Positions 1 to 8,931 of a stretch of DNA of 17,913 nt are shown here, in pieces. The translations under genes were made by a program, and so were the position numbers. Origin of the DNA: Fidelibacterota bacterium (GTDB lineage: Bacteria > Fidelibacterota > Marinisomatia > Marinisomatales > UBA1611); NCBI GenBank assembly GCA_002717915.1, contig PBCV01000032.1, forward strand, positions 1 through 17,913, in the 5' to 3' direction. Within the stretch, counting starts at the first letter, position 1. Every line of letters begins with the position of its first letter. The notes below the pieces were generated by a model. That model searched no databases and was not told where the DNA came from. It was given only the letters and a program-made list of their open reading frames with translations.

Positions 1-2
1 GA

Positions 3-281
3 TCACCATCTTTTGGGAAATCAGAAATGGTGGACCTTTCAGCTGAGAATAGAAAAATGCTTTATGTACCAGAAGGATTTGCTCACGGGTACCTAGTAAC
101 GTCTGAAGAGTCCCTTGTCATATATAAATGTACAAATATCTATGATCCAGATGATGAATACGGTATAAAATGGAATGATAAAACTATTGGACTCAAATGG
201 AATTACGATTCACCCATTATATCTGAAAAGGATTTAAACCTGCCCGCATTAAAAGATCAACAATTTTTACCAAAATATTAA
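3..281 (+). CDS. rfbC: dTDP-4-dehydrorhamnose 3,5-epimerase, C-terminal part (5' end outside window)
   Basis: RfbC epimerises dTDP-4-keto-6-deoxyglucose at C3 and C5, the third step towards dTDP-L-rhamnose, in the cytoplasm. The reading frame is open from the first bases of the window: residues SPSFGK precede the first ATG (position 27), and this stretch is typical of the middle of RfbC. That ATG is therefore an internal Met, not the start. About 92 residues remain of a family length near 180. Visible family signatures are the cupin-core motif PEGFAHGYLV and the later YKCTNIYDPDDEYGIKWND segment. The stop codon directly abuts the rfbB start with no spacer, indicating translational coupling. 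A relative making a different dTDP-deoxysugar by 3- or 5-epimerisation cannot be excluded, because the N-terminal catalytic His region is missing. Confidence 0.93.
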   Translation, partial: SPSFGKSEMVDLSAENRKMLYVPEGFAHGYLVTSEESLVIYKCTNIYDPDDEYGIKWNDKTIGLKWNYDSPIISEKDLNLPALKDQQFLPKY

Positions 282-1334
282 ATGAAAACAATACTAGTCA
301 CAGGCGGCTGCGGATTTATTGGCTCTAATTTTATTCGCTATCTTGTTGAAAAGGATGAACCGGTCCATATAGTGAATTTGGATAAACTCACCTATGCCGG
401 TAATACACAGAATTTGAACGATATTCCTGATTCAGTATATACTTTAGTTGAAGGGGATATATGTGACCCAGGTCTTGTGGAATCTCTTTTTAATACACAC
501 CGATTTGATTCTGTGGTTCATTTTGCCGCAGAAAGTCATGTAGACCGATCCATTGACGGACCAGCTGAGTTCATCCAAACAAATGTGGTGGGCACATTAA
601 ACCTATTGGAGAAATCCCGTGCTTATTACAATAGTACAGACAATAAGGATTTCCGGTTCCTCCATGTTTCAACAGATGAAGTGTATGGCTCGCTGGGAGA
701 TAGTGGAAAATTTCTCGAAACCACTCCTTACGATCCAAGTTCTCCCTATTCCGCATCGAAAGCGGGGTCCGACCATTTGGTGAGAGCCTGGCATCGTACA
801 TTCGGTTTACCCTCCCTAATTACCAATTGCTCCAATAATTATGGTCCCTATCAATTCCCCGAAAAATTGATACCTCTAATGATTATTAACTGCCTTCATG
901 GTAAACCTCTCCCGGTTTATGGGAAAGGCGAAAATGTTAGAGACTGGCTTTTTGTACGGGATCATTGCGAAGCGATATTTACTGTGTTAAGAAAAGGAAG
1001 GGTGGGAGAGACGTACAATATTGGCGGAAATAATGAAATTAAAAACATTGATGTCGTTCAGATTGTTTGTGCCGTTTTGGATGAAATTTTACCTAGGGAT
1101 AATGGATTAGTATATTCAGAATTAATCCATTATGTGACAGATCGCCCTGGCCATGATTTCCGTTATGCCATAGATGCCACAAAAATTGAAAAAGAATTAG
1201 GATGGTCGCCCATGGAATCATTCGAGACGGGAGTTCGAAAAACTATTCAATGGTATTTAGATAACCGGACCTGGTGGAAATCGATTCAGGATAATACATA
1301 CAGACAGGAAAGATTAGGAGTGATTCAATCATGA
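282..1334 (+). CDS. rfbB: dTDP-glucose 4,6-dehydratase
   Basis: This enzyme converts dTDP-glucose to dTDP-4-keto-6-deoxyglucose using bound NAD+, the second step of the dTDP-rhamnose route and of other dTDP-deoxysugar routes. The 350-residue protein has the usual family length. It begins with the Rossmann motif GGCGFIGS (residues 8-15). The dehydratase triad region STDEVYG holds Thr131, Asp132 and Glu133, and the SDR catalytic pair Tyr156 and Lys160 lies in [19 protein letters not shown] and [15 protein letters not shown], further on, are typical RfbB sequences. The ATG follows the rfbC stop immediately, and the gene ends in a 4-base ATGA overlap with rfbA. No Shine-Dalgarno site precedes the start, so translation is probably coupled to rfbC. 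Confidence 0.97.
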   Translation: MKTILVTGGCGFIGSNFIRYLVEKDEPVHIVNLDKLTYAGNTQNLNDIPDSVYTLVEGDICDPGLVESLFNTHRFDSVVHFAAESHVDRSIDGPAEFIQTNVVGTLNLLEKSRAYYNSTDNKDFRFLHVSTDEVYGSLGDSGKFLETTPYDPSSPYSASKAGSDHLVRAWHRTFGLPSLITNCSNNYGPYQFPEKLIPLMIINCLHGKPLPVYGKGENVRDWLFVRDHCEAIFTVLRKGRVGETYNIGGNNEIKNIDVVQIVCAVLDEILPRDNGLVYSELIHYVTDRPGHDFRYAIDATKIEKELGWSPMESFETGVRKTIQWYLDNRTWWKSIQDNTYRQERLGVIQS

Positions 1335-2200
1335 AGGGAATCATATTAGCTGGTGGAAGCGGTACGCGACTTCACCCAATAACTAAAGTTGTATCGAAAC
1401 AATTATTACCTATTTATGACAAACCAATGGTGTATTATCCTCTATCAACACTGATGCTATCGGGTATTCAGGATATTCTGATCATTTCTACCCCGGAAGA
1501 TACCCCGAAATTTGAACGGTTGTTTGAAAACGGCAACCATTTGGGATTGAATATATCCTATACAGTTCAACCATCCCCGGATGGACTGGCACAGGCATTC
1601 ATTTTAGGGGAAGAATTCATTGGCCAAGAGTCTGTCTCCTTGATTTTAGGGGACAATATTTTCTTTGGCCATGGGCTATCGGGTATGCTTTCAAGCAGTG
1701 TTGAAACGGTACATTCCAATAATGATGCTGTAGTGTTTGGATATGCTGTGAGAGACCCTGAGCGCTACGGTGTAGTTGGCTTCAATGATTCAGGAAAGGT
1801 TACCAGCATAGTAGAAAAACCGGAAAATCCAGCTTCAAATTATGCTGTGGTTGGTCTGTATTATTATCCAAATGATGTAGTTGATATTGCTAAAAATGTA
1901 AAACCTTCAGCACGGGGTGAATTGGAGATCACGTCCGTCAACCAGGCTTTTCTGGATATGAACCGATTATCTGTGGAATTGATGGGACGGGGGTACGCCT
2001 GGCTGGATACGGGAACACAGGAAGCCATGAATAACGCTTCAAATTTTATTAAAACAATAGAAGACCGACAGGGGTTAAAAGTGGCCTGCCTTGAAGAAAT
2101 TGCCTATGGCCTTGGGTTCATTGGCCAAGATGATTTGGATGCACTTGCAGCGGGATACTCAAATGAATACGGGGAGTATCTAAAAAGTCTTTTAGATTAA
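1331..2200 (+). CDS. rfbA: Glucose-1-phosphate thymidylyltransferase
   Basis: RfbA joins glucose-1-phosphate and dTTP to give dTDP-glucose, the entry step of dTDP-sugar synthesis. The 289-residue length is normal. Motifs in order are the nucleotide-binding loop GGSGTRLHP (residues 8-16), [12 protein letters not shown] (22-33), the base-recognition segment [11 protein letters not shown] (80-90), the metal-binding [10 protein letters not shown] around Asp108, and GYAWLDTGT near residue 220. The start is supported by an AGGAG Shine-Dalgarno at 1316-1320, one of the few good ones in the window, and by the ATGA overlap with rfbB. The TAA stop shares a TTAA tetramer with the stop of the convergent Wzi-like gene, leaving no room for a conventional terminator between the two operons. 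Confidence 0.97.
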   Translation: MKGIILAGGSGTRLHPITKVVSKQLLPIYDKPMVYYPLSTLMLSGIQDILIISTPEDTPKFERLFENGNHLGLNISYTVQPSPDGLAQAFILGEEFIGQESVSLILGDNIFFGHGLSGMLSSSVETVHSNNDAVVFGYAVRDPERYGVVGFNDSGKVTSIVEKPENPASNYAVVGLYYYPNDVVDIAKNVKPSARGELEITSVNQAFLDMNRLSVELMGRGYAWLDTGTQEAMNNASNFIKTIEDRQGLKVACLEEIAYGLGFIGQDDLDALAAGYSNEYGEYLKSLLD

Positions 2201-3576
2201 TTGAAAAGAATCTGGGTTGATGCAGTTAATCCAAGATTAATTGAAAATTTTGAAATATCTTTCCCCATTCTACCAGAATCATAAGGGTCAAATCCTGCAT
2301 TTTTCCAATCGATCCATTGACCTTCTAATTCTAAGAACAATTTATTTTTTAAAATACCCTTTTTAGCTTTAGCTGAAATAATCATTCTAGTCTCTAAGTT
2401 TCCGTTATACCGTTCATAAACAATAACTGGATCACTGTATTGTCTATCTAGCATTTCCTCAGTTAATTCTCCGCGTTTTACTTGAGATATGTTTGATTGA
2501 AAATTCCAGTCACCCAACTTCTGATTAAATATTATAATAAATTCCTCAGCATGTGGTCCTGCCCAAAAACCGAGAGGAAAATTATAGGTATAAGAACTAT
2601 TTTCTGAAAATTTGTGACGATAAATACGGTGATCAGTCCATGTATATTCAATGAGCAATTTATTATTATATTGTAGAAAATTATTTTTTTTCAGACCGAT
2701 CTGATATCCTATCCAATTTCTATTTTGTTCATCAAAAGTGGATTCGGGTCGCCACTCATCTATAAAAATAGAAGTATAAATTTTTAATTCGTCTTTAGGT
2801 ATCCAAGATATTTCTCCGCACATTTGAACATTATCTACATCACCTGTATAATGCTGCATTGACCAAAAGGGGATAAAAGGTAAAAGATAATGTTCATCAA
2901 ATTTTCGATTTCCAAAAACAACAGTTTCAATTGCAGATAGTATTAATTTATCTAAAAGAGAATATTTTAATCGATGACCTGCAATAGATCTGTCCACATA
3001 AATATCCCGACCGGGATAGAGTTCATTCTGTGAAGAATCGCTTATCTGACTTGCCAAAGAGGCTATAAAATATTGCAAGTTCAGTTTTTCGGATATTTTC
3101 CAGTCAAAAGATGCTAAAGGATAGGTGGGGCAATGATTAGACAGTATCAAATTTGATCTTCCAGCGCCCCATTGAACTCTATCTTTACCAAAGAATACTG
3201 AGAATTTTTCACTATTTCGGTAATTGATAATAAGGGAGGAGGATTCAAACCATGTATTGTCTGACCCGTAATATCCACGACGGTGTTCAAAATTAAAATC
3301 AGGATTAAAAAACGCAGAATTTGAATCAAGATTTGTTGCTGTTATAAATTGAAATCTTCCGGATATGCTCCAGGCACCTGTATTTTTCTTTGCACCTAAT
3401 TGAAAATATGTAATAGTTGTTTTGCCATCCTTCTCAGGCTGAAAAACAGATCCAGATGAATAATATGTACTTGAAAAAAATGGAGTAAAGATTAAAGCCG
3501 TTTCAGAACTGAATGAAAACTCAATGGATAAAAATAAACCAATTATTATAGTTGGAATGGGTTTTATAATTTCCAT
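2197..3576 (-). CDS. Wzi-like capsule assembly outer-membrane beta-barrel protein
   Basis: The 459-residue protein resembles the capsule assembly Wzi family, outer-membrane barrels that help hold or organise exported polysaccharide at the cell surface. It starts with a short basic and hydrophobic signal sequence (about residues 1-23, ending near FSFSSE). The rest is rich in alternating aromatic and polar strands typical of a barrel. The segment [19 protein letters not shown] (128-146), preceded by [11 protein letters not shown], is the most family-like stretch, and the C-terminus ends in a strand closing with Phe-Asn. It is the last gene of the operon, 2 bases after the phosphotransferase stop, and its 3' end overlaps rfbA by 4 bases tail to tail. 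Assignment rests on motif recognition. A generic barrel of similar architecture is the main alternative. Confidence 0.78.
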   Translation of the reverse strand: MEIIKPIPTIIIGLFLSIEFSFSSETALIFTPFFSSTYYSSGSVFQPEKDGKTTITYFQLGAKKNTGAWSISGRFQFITATNLDSNSAFFNPDFNFEHRRGYYGSDNTWFESSSLIINYRNSEKFSVFFGKDRVQWGAGRSNLILSNHCPTYPLASFDWKISEKLNLQYFIASLASQISDSSQNELYPGRDIYVDRSIAGHRLKYSLLDKLILSAIETVVFGNRKFDEHYLLPFIPFWSMQHYTGDVDNVQMCGEISWIPKDELKIYTSIFIDEWRPESTFDEQNRNWIGYQIGLKKNNFLQYNNKLLIEYTWTDHRIYRHKFSENSSYTYNFPLGFWAGPHAEEFIIIFNQKLGDWNFQSNISQVKRGELTEEMLDRQYSDPVIVYERYNGNLETRMIISAKAKKGILKNKLFLELEGQWIDWKNAGFDPYDSGRMGKDISKFSINLGLTASTQILFN

Positions 3577-3578
3577 TT

Positions 3579-5012
3579 TTATTTTCCAGAGCCTTTAAAC
3601 ATATGAGGTATTGTTTGCAAAATGATCTTCATGTCCAATTTTAGGGACCATTCATCAATATATTTAAGGTCAAGTGCTACCCAGTCTTCAAAATCAACAA
3701 TTTCATTTCTTCCGCTTATCTGCCACAGCCCAGTAATGCCCGGTTTCATATTTAAACGCCGATGCCATTCGGGTTTGTAATGCTCAACTTCTGAAGGTAT
3801 TGGAGGTCTTGGTCCAACAAGATTCATCTCACCTCTAATCACATTGTATAATTGGGGAAGTTCATCCAGGGAAAATTTTCTTAAGAACTTTCCAATACCA
3901 GTTATCCTTGGGTCATCATCCATTTTAAAAACAGGACCAGACTGCTCGTTATCTTCCATTAACTCACTTAGCTTTGATTCAGCATCCATTTCCATTGTTC
4001 TAAATTTTAATAAGTTGAACTTTCGACCATGATAGCCTACCCGGATTTGTGAAAAGAAAACAGGGCCTTTGGAGCCAAATTTTATCATAATAGGAACAAG
4101 AATCAGAACAGGCAGAAACACAATTGTAATTCCAAGACTCAAAATAAATTCCACATAGGTCTTAATGATTAGTTTGAATAGTTTTTTATCTACCGGATTA
4201 AAGGAAATAACAGGGAGGTCATACCATTCATCCATGAATGGTTTCACATTTAGATTTTTAATTCCCTTTGAAAAGGCATCCAGATTGACCATAATGTGGA
4301 AATTAATTCCAAGGCTATTCAAGTAGTCCAGTTTTTCAGCAAACTCTGGTATTTTTTTTGGAGGTAAAGCAAAAAAGACCTCATCAATGGGTTCTTTTAG
4401 GAGAATACTATTTAATCTATCAATGGGTTCTATGGTAAGTGTATTAAATTTTTCTCTGGCTAACGATGGATTTGGATCAAGAACATGGGTTACAATATAT
4501 CCATATTCTTCATGGTGTTTAAATTCATCCAACAGTTTTTGAGCTCGTTTTTTACTGCCAACGATCATAATGTATCGTGTATTCCTGCCCCTTCTGCGAA
4601 TATTTTCTAAATAGAATTTTACAAGCCATCTCTTTGATACAAGCAGCCCGAAACTTATTAGTATGAAAGCAATGATTGTTGAACGATAAAATAATTCCGT
4701 CTTGGATAAAAAAGATATACTGATGAGAAATGCAAAGCCAATCAGAGCAATGAACAATTGATTTGTAAAAAATGTGTCATAGCTTGTACGTCGATATAAA
4801 TGTTCTTTATCGTAAACCACAAATAATAAATGCCAGAATGCCAAGACAATTGGAACCATAATAAGATGAAAGGATTTTTCATCGATTACGCTTAATGGTT
4901 TATCGTGGTAGGTCTGTTCAGCCAGTATGCCAACTGCTATGGATATAATAAGTAATCCATGATCGGCTAACCTATTTAAAAATGCAAATAATTTTGCCTG
5001 TTCTCTTAACAT
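3579..5012 (-). CDS. Polyprenyl glycosylphosphotransferase (WcaJ/WbaP-like initiating transferase)
   Basis: This inner-membrane enzyme should move a sugar-1-phosphate from a nucleotide sugar to undecaprenyl phosphate, starting each repeat unit. The 477 residues have the full long-form layout. Four N-terminal membrane helices lie near residues 18-34, 49-67, 86-103 and 110-128. A cytoplasmic Rossmann-like CoA_binding_3 region spans about 145-265. A hydrophobic re-entrant helix (288-311) leads into the catalytic bacterial sugar transferase domain. That domain contains LLKFRTME, DDPRITGIGKFLRK, the catalytic Asp383-Glu384 in SLDELPQL, GEMNLVGPRPP and KPGITGLWQISGR. The sugar specificity (glucose-, galactose- or other 1-phosphate) cannot be read from sequence. 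A 65-base gap without a Shine-Dalgarno site separates it from the upstream aminotransferase. Confidence 0.95.
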   Translation of the reverse strand: MLREQAKLFAFLNRLADHGLLIISIAVGILAEQTYHDKPLSVIDEKSFHLIMVPIVLAFWHLLFVVYDKEHLYRRTSYDTFFTNQLFIALIGFAFLISISFLSKTELFYRSTIIAFILISFGLLVSKRWLVKFYLENIRRRGRNTRYIMIVGSKKRAQKLLDEFKHHEEYGYIVTHVLDPNPSLAREKFNTLTIEPIDRLNSILLKEPIDEVFFALPPKKIPEFAEKLDYLNSLGINFHIMVNLDAFSKGIKNLNVKPFMDEWYDLPVISFNPVDKKLFKLIIKTYVEFILSLGITIVFLPVLILVPIMIKFGSKGPVFFSQIRVGYHGRKFNLLKFRTMEMDAESKLSELMEDNEQSGPVFKMDDDPRITGIGKFLRKFSLDELPQLYNVIRGEMNLVGPRPPIPSEVEHYKPEWHRRLNMKPGITGLWQISGRNEIVDFEDWVALDLKYIDEWSLKLDMKIILQTIPHMFKGSGK

Positions 5013-5077
5013 AAAGGAATATTGTTAGAAAATTAATTATTGTTGAAAGGAAAAAATGATTGATAAAGATTATCCAG
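5013..5077. other. 65-base intergenic gap inside the operon
   Basis: This AT-rich spacer lies between the aminotransferase stop and the phosphotransferase start. On the - strand it holds a small inverted repeat (GATAA, TCT loop, TTATC; 5062-5074) followed eight bases later by a run of six T. The stem is only five mostly A-T pairs, so it is at best a pause or weak attenuator. No Shine-Dalgarno site or convincing promoter was seen. Confidence 0.35.
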
Positions 5078-6178
5078 CTAGTGGAAGTCATTTATTATAT
5101 CAACAATACACTCTATTTGATCATCTGATAATTCTGGAAACATGGGTAATGATAATATTTTTTGATGTGTTGCATAAATGTTTGGAAAATCCTCAGGCGA
5201 ATATTCTAAATACTCGTATGCTTTCATAAAAGGGAGCGGTACTGGATAGTGGATTGCAGATGCTATTCCATTATTTTTCAAATGGTGTTGCAATTTATCT
5301 CTATTTTTTACCTGTACTACGTAGAGATGGAATACATGCTTACTGCTTGAGTGTATTACAGGTGTCATAATATCAGGATTGCCATTCAATAATGCACTGT
5401 AATAGGTTGCCCGGTCTATACGTAAAGCGGTCCATTGGCTGATGTATTTCAGTTTTACAGATAATATGGCTGCCTGTAATCCGTCAAGCCTGCTGTTAAT
5501 CCCTTCTGTATGGTGTTCATGTTTAATTAGGGCTCCATGGTTTGCGAACATCCGCATTATTTCTGCTAGCGCATCATTATTCGTAACAATACAGCCAGCA
5601 TCACCATAGGCACCTAGATTTTTCCCTGGGAAAAAACTGAATGTACCTGCATCGCCAATGGTACCCACGTACTTGTTATCCCACTCGGCAAAGTGAGCCT
5701 GGGCACAATCTTCGATTACTTTCAAATTATACTTCTTTGCAATTCTCATGATCTCTGTCATATTCACAGGTTGACCATAAATATGTACTGGAATTATAGC
5801 TTTGGTTTTTTTGGTAATCTTCTCTTCAATGAGATTTGTATTTATTGTATAATAATCTTTATCTATATCTACAAACACCACGTTGGCACCTGCCTGGGTG
5901 ATTGTTTCCGATGTGGAGATCCAGGAATGTGCAGTGGTGATTACTTCATCACCAGGTCCAATGTCCATTGCTTTTAGAGTAATATATAAAGCATCAGTGC
6001 CATTGCCACAACTGACTACATGTTTAGCGCCATAGGCTTCAGCATAGTCTCTCTCAAACTGTTGAACATATTCACCTTTAATAAATGCGGTATTTTCAAT
6101 TACGGATTGGATGGCTTTATCTATTTCTTCCTTTATAGACTGATATTGTACTTTAAGATCAACAATTGGAATATTCAT
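5078..6178 (-). CDS. PLP-dependent sugar aminotransferase (DegT/DnrJ/EryC1/StrS family, WbpE/WlbC-like)
   Basis: The enzyme should transfer an amino group from glutamate to a keto-sugar nucleotide. The 366 residues match the family. Visible features are GNGTDAL (58-64) for PLP-phosphate contact, Trp86 in TTAHSWISTSE, the PLP-ring aspartate Asp157 in EDCAQAH, and the Schiff-base lysine Lys186 in FFPGKNLGAYGDAG. RLDGLQAAIL (230-239) is also characteristic. Five bases upstream lies a hexapeptide acetyltransferase, preceded by a Gfo/Idh/MocA dehydrogenase. That oxidation, amination, acetylation trio matches the WbpB/WbpE/WbpD logic for UDP-2,3-diacetamido sugars. A 3-amino dTDP-deoxysugar (FdtB/QdtB-type) is a reasonable alternative because dTDP-sugar genes sit nearby, although no FdtA/QdtA-type ketoisomerase is seen. 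The family call is firm and the substrate is inferred. Confidence 0.93.
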   Translation of the reverse strand: MNIPIVDLKVQYQSIKEEIDKAIQSVIENTAFIKGEYVQQFERDYAEAYGAKHVVSCGNGTDALYITLKAMDIGPGDEVITTAHSWISTSETITQAGANVVFVDIDKDYYTINTNLIEEKITKKTKAIIPVHIYGQPVNMTEIMRIAKKYNLKVIEDCAQAHFAEWDNKYVGTIGDAGTFSFFPGKNLGAYGDAGCIVTNNDALAEIMRMFANHGALIKHEHHTEGINSRLDGLQAAILSVKLKYISQWTALRIDRATYYSALLNGNPDIMTPVIHSSSKHVFHLYVVQVKNRDKLQHHLKNNGIASAIHYPVPLPFMKAYEYLEYSPEDFPNIYATHQKILSLPMFPELSDDQIECIVDIINDFH

Positions 6179-6183
6179 TAAAA

Positions 6184-6648
6184 TTATTTCTGTTTAATTA
6201 TTTTTGCAGGATTTCCAGCCACTACGCAGTTATCAGGAACATTTTTTGTTACTACGGAGCCAGCACCAACTTCAGCATTCTCACCAATTGTAACCGGGAA
6301 AAGAGTTGCATTACTTCCGATAACTGCACCTTTTTTGATTCGTGTGTTTTTCCAATGTTTTTTACTGCCAGTTCGTTTATAGGATGGGGGTTTTATATCA
6401 TTAATAGTCATTACTCCATGCCCAACAAAAACATCATCTTCAATTGTTACAAGAGAACAAATAAATGAGTGTGTTGATATGGTAACATTATTTCCGATTG
6501 TGACCTCATTCTGTATTTCTACGTAGGATCCTATGTTGCAGCCATCCCCAATCTGACACCCATAAATATTTGCGTATTCCCAAATCTTTGTACCTTTACC
6601 GATTGTTGCATCTTTTACAATGGCTGTTTTACTTTTGAAGAAATTCAT
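6184..6648 (-). CDS. Sugar nucleotide N-acetyltransferase, left-handed beta-helix (WbpD/WlbB-like)
   Basis: A 154-residue hexapeptide-repeat acyltransferase that should acetylate the amino group installed by the neighbouring aminotransferase, using acetyl-CoA, as a trimer in the cytoplasm. Repeated [LIV]-G-x-x-x motifs run along the chain (ATIGKGTKI, CQIGDGCNI, VTIGNNVTI, AVIGSNATL, AEVGAGSVV), as expected for the beta-helix. The loop THSFICSLVTIEDDVFVGHG (residues 59-78) with His60 and His77, followed by Asn83-Asp84, is typical of the WbpD-type subgroup. The C-terminal VVAGNPAKIIKQK is the usual family end. The ATG directly follows the dehydrogenase stop with no spacer. O-acetyltransferase activity is possible but less likely given the neighbours. 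Confidence 0.92.
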   Translation of the reverse strand: MNFFKSKTAIVKDATIGKGTKIWEYANIYGCQIGDGCNIGSYVEIQNEVTIGNNVTISTHSFICSLVTIEDDVFVGHGVMTINDIKPPSYKRTGSKKHWKNTRIKKGAVIGSNATLFPVTIGENAEVGAGSVVTKNVPDNCVVAGNPAKIIKQK

Positions 6649-7638
6649 CTACTCTGCCATTTCCAATATTCTTACAACTTTTTCTGCATGTTCAGGTCCA
6701 GTTATACAGGGAATATTATTTTGTATGCATTTCAAAAAATGATCAATTTCTATCTTTAGTGGTTCAACCCAATCAATAACGGGTATAAATACTTCGCCTG
6801 AACGATGATTAAAGGAAAATGTAACAGGGTTATCGAAATCCATCTGCTCCCCCAGCACTGCCATTCTATCAATCCCCTTATCATAGATCATAACCTTATT
6901 TTCAGCAATATCATCATAGACAACCATCTTTTTTGAACCCACAACTGTCATTTTTCTGATTTTATGCGGGTCCAACCAACTCACATGAATATGAGCCATA
7001 ATATTATTGGGATAAGTAATATTCATAAAGGTTACATCATCAATCCCTTTTTGAACATAATCCATCCCAATTTTATCAATCTTGATTGGTTCAGGTTCAT
7101 TGAGCCAATATTGAATTATACTGATATCATGGGGAGCGAGATTCCACAAGGCATCCACATCATCCCTTATTCGTCCTAGATTTAGTCTCTGGCTGTAGAT
7201 ATACCTAATATCTCCAAGTTCCCCTGATTCTATTATACTTTTTACATATCGCACTGCAGAATTAAAAAGGAATGTATGTCCAACCATGGCCACTAATTCC
7301 TTTTTCCTTGCTAATTGACTGATTTCTCGTACCTGGTCCGTCTTCGTTGCCATGGGTTTTTCCACGAGCACATGTTTACCCTTGTTCAGTGCTTGAATAG
7401 TTAAGTCATAGTGAGATGCAACTGGCGTTGCGATAACAACTGCATCAATATCCGGATCATTAATAACAGAATCCAATTCATCAGTTACGTAAATCCCAGG
7501 ATACGTTTTTTTAACAAATTCCTGACGCTCCTTCGAAGGATCAACGACTGCCTTTACCGTGGAATCGTAGTTAGAACTTAAGTTTCTAAGAAGATTTGGT
7601 CCCCAATATCCTACCCCTACCTGTGCAATCCTTACCAT
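6649..7638 (-). CDS. Gfo/Idh/MocA-family NAD(P)-dependent sugar dehydrogenase
   Basis: The 329-residue protein has an N-terminal Rossmann motif GVGYWGPNLLR (residues 8-18), the family signature VEKPMA with Lys94 (92-97), and His170-Asp171 in LAPHDISI. Lys94 and His170 correspond by position to catalytic residues of the WlbA/WbpB class. Its probable role is to oxidise a hydroxyl (C3 in WbpB-type enzymes) of a nucleotide sugar so that the downstream aminotransferase can act. The N-terminus looks like the broad VGxGYWGPN subgroup rather than classical Pseudomonas WbpB, so the exact substrate is open. The gene overlaps the upstream glycosyltransferase by 7 bases and abuts the acetyltransferase start. 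No strong Shine-Dalgarno site is present, so coupling is likely. Confidence 0.92.
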   Translation of the reverse strand: MVRIAQVGVGYWGPNLLRNLSSNYDSTVKAVVDPSKERQEFVKKTYPGIYVTDELDSVINDPDIDAVVIATPVASHYDLTIQALNKGKHVLVEKPMATKTDQVREISQLARKKELVAMVGHTFLFNSAVRYVKSIIESGELGDIRYIYSQRLNLGRIRDDVDALWNLAPHDISIIQYWLNEPEPIKIDKIGMDYVQKGIDDVTFMNITYPNNIMAHIHVSWLDPHKIRKMTVVGSKKMVVYDDIAENKVMIYDKGIDRMAVLGEQMDFDNPVTFSFNHRSGEVFIPVIDWVEPLKIEIDHFLKCIQNNIPCITGPEHAEKVVRILEMAE

Positions 7639-8843
7639 AGTGTCTGTATCCCTGTTAATTTTTGTATCTCATTTATATAGTTTTTTTGTTCATTTTCCCA
7701 ATTGAGTCGTTGATTTACTATTTCTGTTTTTTTCTGCAATCGACTGAGTTCTGGAGGTGATTTTATCAAATTTAGTAGTTCACGAGTGAATGATTCTAAA
7801 TTATTGCTCTCGTAGTATGCCAACTCATCTGTCTTAAAATAATATTTAATTGGTTTATTTTTTACTGTAAGAGCAGGAATACCCACTGCCATGTATTCCA
7901 TCAGCTTCAATGGTAGCATAAGGTCTGTTGCATCAGACTGAATATAAGTTACAAGGCCCAAGTCCGATTCGGCTATTTTACCTGGAATTAAGTCTAATTC
8001 AATTTGTCCATGGTAAACCACAATATTCTCTAAATCCATCGCTTGGATATCGGTTTCAAGATTTACAACGCCATCACCTTTTCCATAAATATGTAAACGT
8101 AGAAAAGGGAAATCTTCATGTACTTTTTTAATCCCTTTTAGTACAAGATTGAGCCCAAATCTTTCTGCAATAGTTCCGTGATAAATCACATTAAATGCAC
8201 CATTCTTTACTGAATTGGTCTCTGTCAAGGGATGGAATAAGTTTGTATCAGCAAAATTGGGAATAATGAAAGTCTTATTTGGACTCAGATTGTGATTTTT
8301 CACATTGTATTCAAAATGAGGAACATGTACAGTAACAACCCGATCAGCATAGAAACATGATAATCTTTCCTGGGCCAGTAAAATATGATAAAGAAGCACT
8401 CCAATTTTTGAATCAAATTTCGCTTTATACAGCTCGGGCATATTGTCATGAATGTCAAGAATTACTTTTGAACCGAAAAGTTTATTGATGAGTGTTGTAA
8501 AGACAAGAAAATCGGGCATGTTATGAACATGAATCACCGAATAATTCTTTGAGATATTTTTTGTTAAAGCCTTAAAAGCCAAAAAGAAAAATCTTAAATA
8601 AGAAATGATATAAGAAAAATTTGAAACTCCCCGATATTGTGAACTATTTAGATGATGAATTTTGACACCATTTATTATTTCTGTAACAGGCTTGGTTGAT
8701 TCCTTTAGTACAAAACAATCAACATGATATCCATGACGTATTAATGCTTCTGAATATCTTCTGACGCGAGGATCTCGAGTGTATTCAGTATAAGCTACCA
8801 TACCAATATTTTCTTTTTTTATGACCTTTTTATGGATAATCAT
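7632..8843 (-). CDS. Glycosyltransferase, GT4-like (GT-B fold)
   Basis: A 403-residue retaining-type glycosyltransferase expected to add a sugar to the lipid-linked repeat unit on the cytoplasmic membrane face. The N-terminal GT-B half contains YTRDPRVRRYSEAL (21-34), VIHVHNMPDFLVF (103-115) and ILDIHDNMPELY (128-139). The C-terminal half has IPNFADTNLF (194-203), YHGTIAERFGL (221-231) and the donor-site stretch LPLKLMEYMAVGIPAL with Glu316. The usual EX7E pair is not intact: only the second Glu is clear. The start is uncertain. ATG at 8843 gives 14 residues before the first beta-strand, while Met15 (8799-8801) would start right at it, and neither has a Shine-Dalgarno site. The 3' end overlaps the dehydrogenase by 7 bases. 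Donor and acceptor are unknown. Confidence 0.9.
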   Translation of the reverse strand: MIIHKKVIKKENIGMVAYTEYTRDPRVRRYSEALIRHGYHVDCFVLKESTKPVTEIINGVKIHHLNSSQYRGVSNFSYIISYLRFFFLAFKALTKNISKNYSVIHVHNMPDFLVFTTLINKLFGSKVILDIHDNMPELYKAKFDSKIGVLLYHILLAQERLSCFYADRVVTVHVPHFEYNVKNHNLSPNKTFIIPNFADTNLFHPLTETNSVKNGAFNVIYHGTIAERFGLNLVLKGIKKVHEDFPFLRLHIYGKGDGVVNLETDIQAMDLENIVVYHGQIELDLIPGKIAESDLGLVTYIQSDATDLMLPLKLMEYMAVGIPALTVKNKPIKYYFKTDELAYYESNNLESFTRELLNLIKSPPELSRLQKKTEIVNQRLNWENEQKNYINEIQKLTGIQTLW

Positions 8844-8931
8844 AACGACATGTTAGAACAATTATTATTCTCCTGTTTTAATATTAAAATGTCAGTAATT
8901 CTTTTCAATTATTTATTCGTTATTTTAACAT
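8844..8931. other. 88-base AT-rich intergenic gap with a 14-bp palindrome
   Basis: This is the longest non-coding gap inside the operon, between the sulfotransferase stop and the GT4 start. It holds a perfect A/T-only palindrome TTTTAATATTAAAA (8876-8889). On the - strand a good GGAG Shine-Dalgarno stands eight bases before a TTG (8859-8861), but that codon is followed by TTC and TAA, so it opens no real gene. This could be a remnant of an eroded or moved start. No promoter with both boxes was recognised. Confidence 0.4.

Noticed and set aside
2214..2232. Possible terminator hairpin after rfbA (GGGTTGA, TGCAG loop, TTAATCC)
   Set aside because: The seven pairs include two G-U pairs, no T tract follows, and the bases are coding for the C-terminus of the Wzi-like protein.
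5062..5074. Short hairpin before a T run as a terminator between the aminotransferase and the phosphotransferase
   Set aside because: The stem is five mostly A-T pairs and the T run begins eight bases later, too weak and too far for an intrinsic terminator.
5693..5977. + strand frame of 94 codons inside the aminotransferase region
   Set aside because: It is antisense to the PLP aminotransferase, which has all its key motifs, and the predicted peptide resembles no family.
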